This document shows positions 13,665 to 14,435 of a DNA stretch of 14,435 bases, in pieces. The first letter of the stretch is position 1, and the number at the start of each line of letters is the position of its first letter. Under the pieces are notes generated by a model. That model was not told the DNA's origin, did not search any database, and saw nothing but the letters and a program-made list of their open reading frames with translations. Origin of the DNA: Candidatus Zophobacter franzmannii (GTDB lineage: Bacteria; Cloacimonadota; Cloacimonadia; Cloacimonadales; JAFGVF01); the NCBI GenBank assembly GCA_030765245.1, contig JAVCCX010000068.1, forward strand, positions 1 through 14,435. Direction: 5' to 3'. Made by a program: the position numbers and the translations under genes.

Positions 13665-14435
13665 TTATTTCATTAAGACAGCTTTCACAGTCTTGTGATA
13701 AGTGTCTGACATCATTCTGATGAAGTAGATACCTGATGGATCTGATACTCCATTTCTATCAAGACCATTCCAAACAACAGTGTGATTTCCTGCTTGAAGG
13801 TCATTGTTTACTACTTTCTTCACAATCTGTCCTCTATTGTTAAACACTAAGATATCAACATGTGAACTCTTAGCTTGTGAAAAGCTGATAGTTGTGGTTG
13901 GATTAAATGGATTTGGATAATTACCATTCAATGAAGTTACTACCGAGGTTACTACATCGTCATTATCATTAGTTGGGTCAATTACATTTGTGAATATACC
14001 ATCTGAAATAGCTCCACTTTGATAAACTGCCATTATTGAATAGAGATAGTTTCCTACTGGTAATGTAGCAAAGTCTTCGTCAACATAGCTGGTCTCTGTA
14101 GTTTCATTGGTAACCTCAGTCCAAACCGTTTGGTTACCTTGTTCACCATCGATTAAACGATAAACATTATAACCAATCAACAGTCCACTATCAACAGGGG
14201 CAGTCCAGTTTACTAAACCATTATGAGTATCTGGTTGCACATCTGCTTCAGCAGTATCAGGAGCATAAGCCATTTCAACGGTCGCGGTAACAGGGGTTGT
14301 AGTTCCCGATTCACCTGCTCATAAACAGCGGTTACGGTATAATCATACATTCCATTTGCCAATCCTAAATCATCATATGATGGGACAGTGACATTAGCTG
14401 TTGTCCCGGATACATTATATGATGCAGTTCCAGTA
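13665..14435 (-). pseudogene. Sorting-domain secreted protein, C-terminal part, apparent frameshift, runs off right edge
   Basis: From 14318 down to 13665 the frame encodes AGESGTTTPVTATVEMAYAP, an Fn3-like domain (NGLVNWTAPVDSGLLIGYNV) and a type IX sorting domain (NYPNPFNPTTTISF, WNGLDRNGVSDPSGIYF, final KAVLMK). An ATG at 14273 lies mid-domain with no ribosome site and is not a credible start. Upstream the same frame meets TGA at 14321-14319. The next frame, however, continues as ASYNVSGTTANVTVPSYD and MYDYTVTAVYE up to the window end. Joining TAVYE to AGESGTTTP would restore a normal beta-sandwich repeat, so one base seems missing at about 14319. The full gene begins beyond 14435. It is either a real pseudogene or a sequencing or assembly error. 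A secreted or surface role follows from the sorting domain. Confidence 0.8.

Noticed and set aside
14271..14273. ATG as the start of a 202-aa protein
   Set aside because: It falls inside a beta-sandwich sequence, has no ribosome site, no signal peptide follows, and homologous-looking sequence continues upstream in and out of frame.

Overview
The window looks like a piece of an AT-rich genome from the FCB (Fibrobacteres-Chlorobi-Bacteroidetes) superphylum, most plausibly a Cloacimonadota-type bacterium. The evidence is indirect. Three separate proteins end in the type IX secretion style C-terminal sorting domain (PNPFNP near its start, an SGIYF-like turn, a terminal KMxLLK-like strand). There is also a remnant of a cyclase/TPR gene of a kind I associate with such genomes. 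No rRNA or housekeeping phylogenetic marker is present, so the assignment is an inference.

Left part (1-5018, all + strand). galE, cut by the window edge, is followed 22 bases later by ugd. Together they convert UDP-glucose to UDP-galactose and UDP-glucuronate for surface polysaccharide. A strong intrinsic terminator ends this unit and lies directly against the start codon of tadA (tRNA adenosine deaminase). A tRNA-Ser(CGA) gene follows tadA after only 3 bases. Next come an 11-codon upstream ORF overlapping the start of a 76-aa membrane protein, then an ABC exporter pair whose permease and ATPase genes overlap by ATGA.

Middle part (5051-9510, mainly - strand). A 924-aa secreted multidomain metallophosphatase (LamG-like, Fn3-like, calcineurin-like phosphatase, PKD, sorting domain) converges on the ABC operon. 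Upstream of it lies a decayed gene: the first ~90 codons of a class III nucleotide cyclase fused out of frame to the last TPR repeats of, presumably, the same gene. About 1.07 kb without an intact gene follows. It holds two clusters of short perfect palindromes, a long-range inverted repeat, an inverted pair of sequences matching the DnaA-box consensus, and a possible small coding remnant.

Right part (9457-14435). An Rh-type (rather than classical Amt) ammonia channel and a secreted sorting-domain protein are on the - strand. An Eis-like N-acetyltransferase is on the + strand. The C-terminal part of a third sorting-domain protein, on the - strand, runs off the right edge and carries an apparent one-base frameshift near 14319.

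Most genes are recognisable families. The parts least explained by them are the palindrome-rich intergenic block, the degenerate cyclase/TPR locus, the Rh channel in this kind of genome, and the leader-ORF/membrane-protein arrangement. I see no CRISPR array, transposase or clear defence system.
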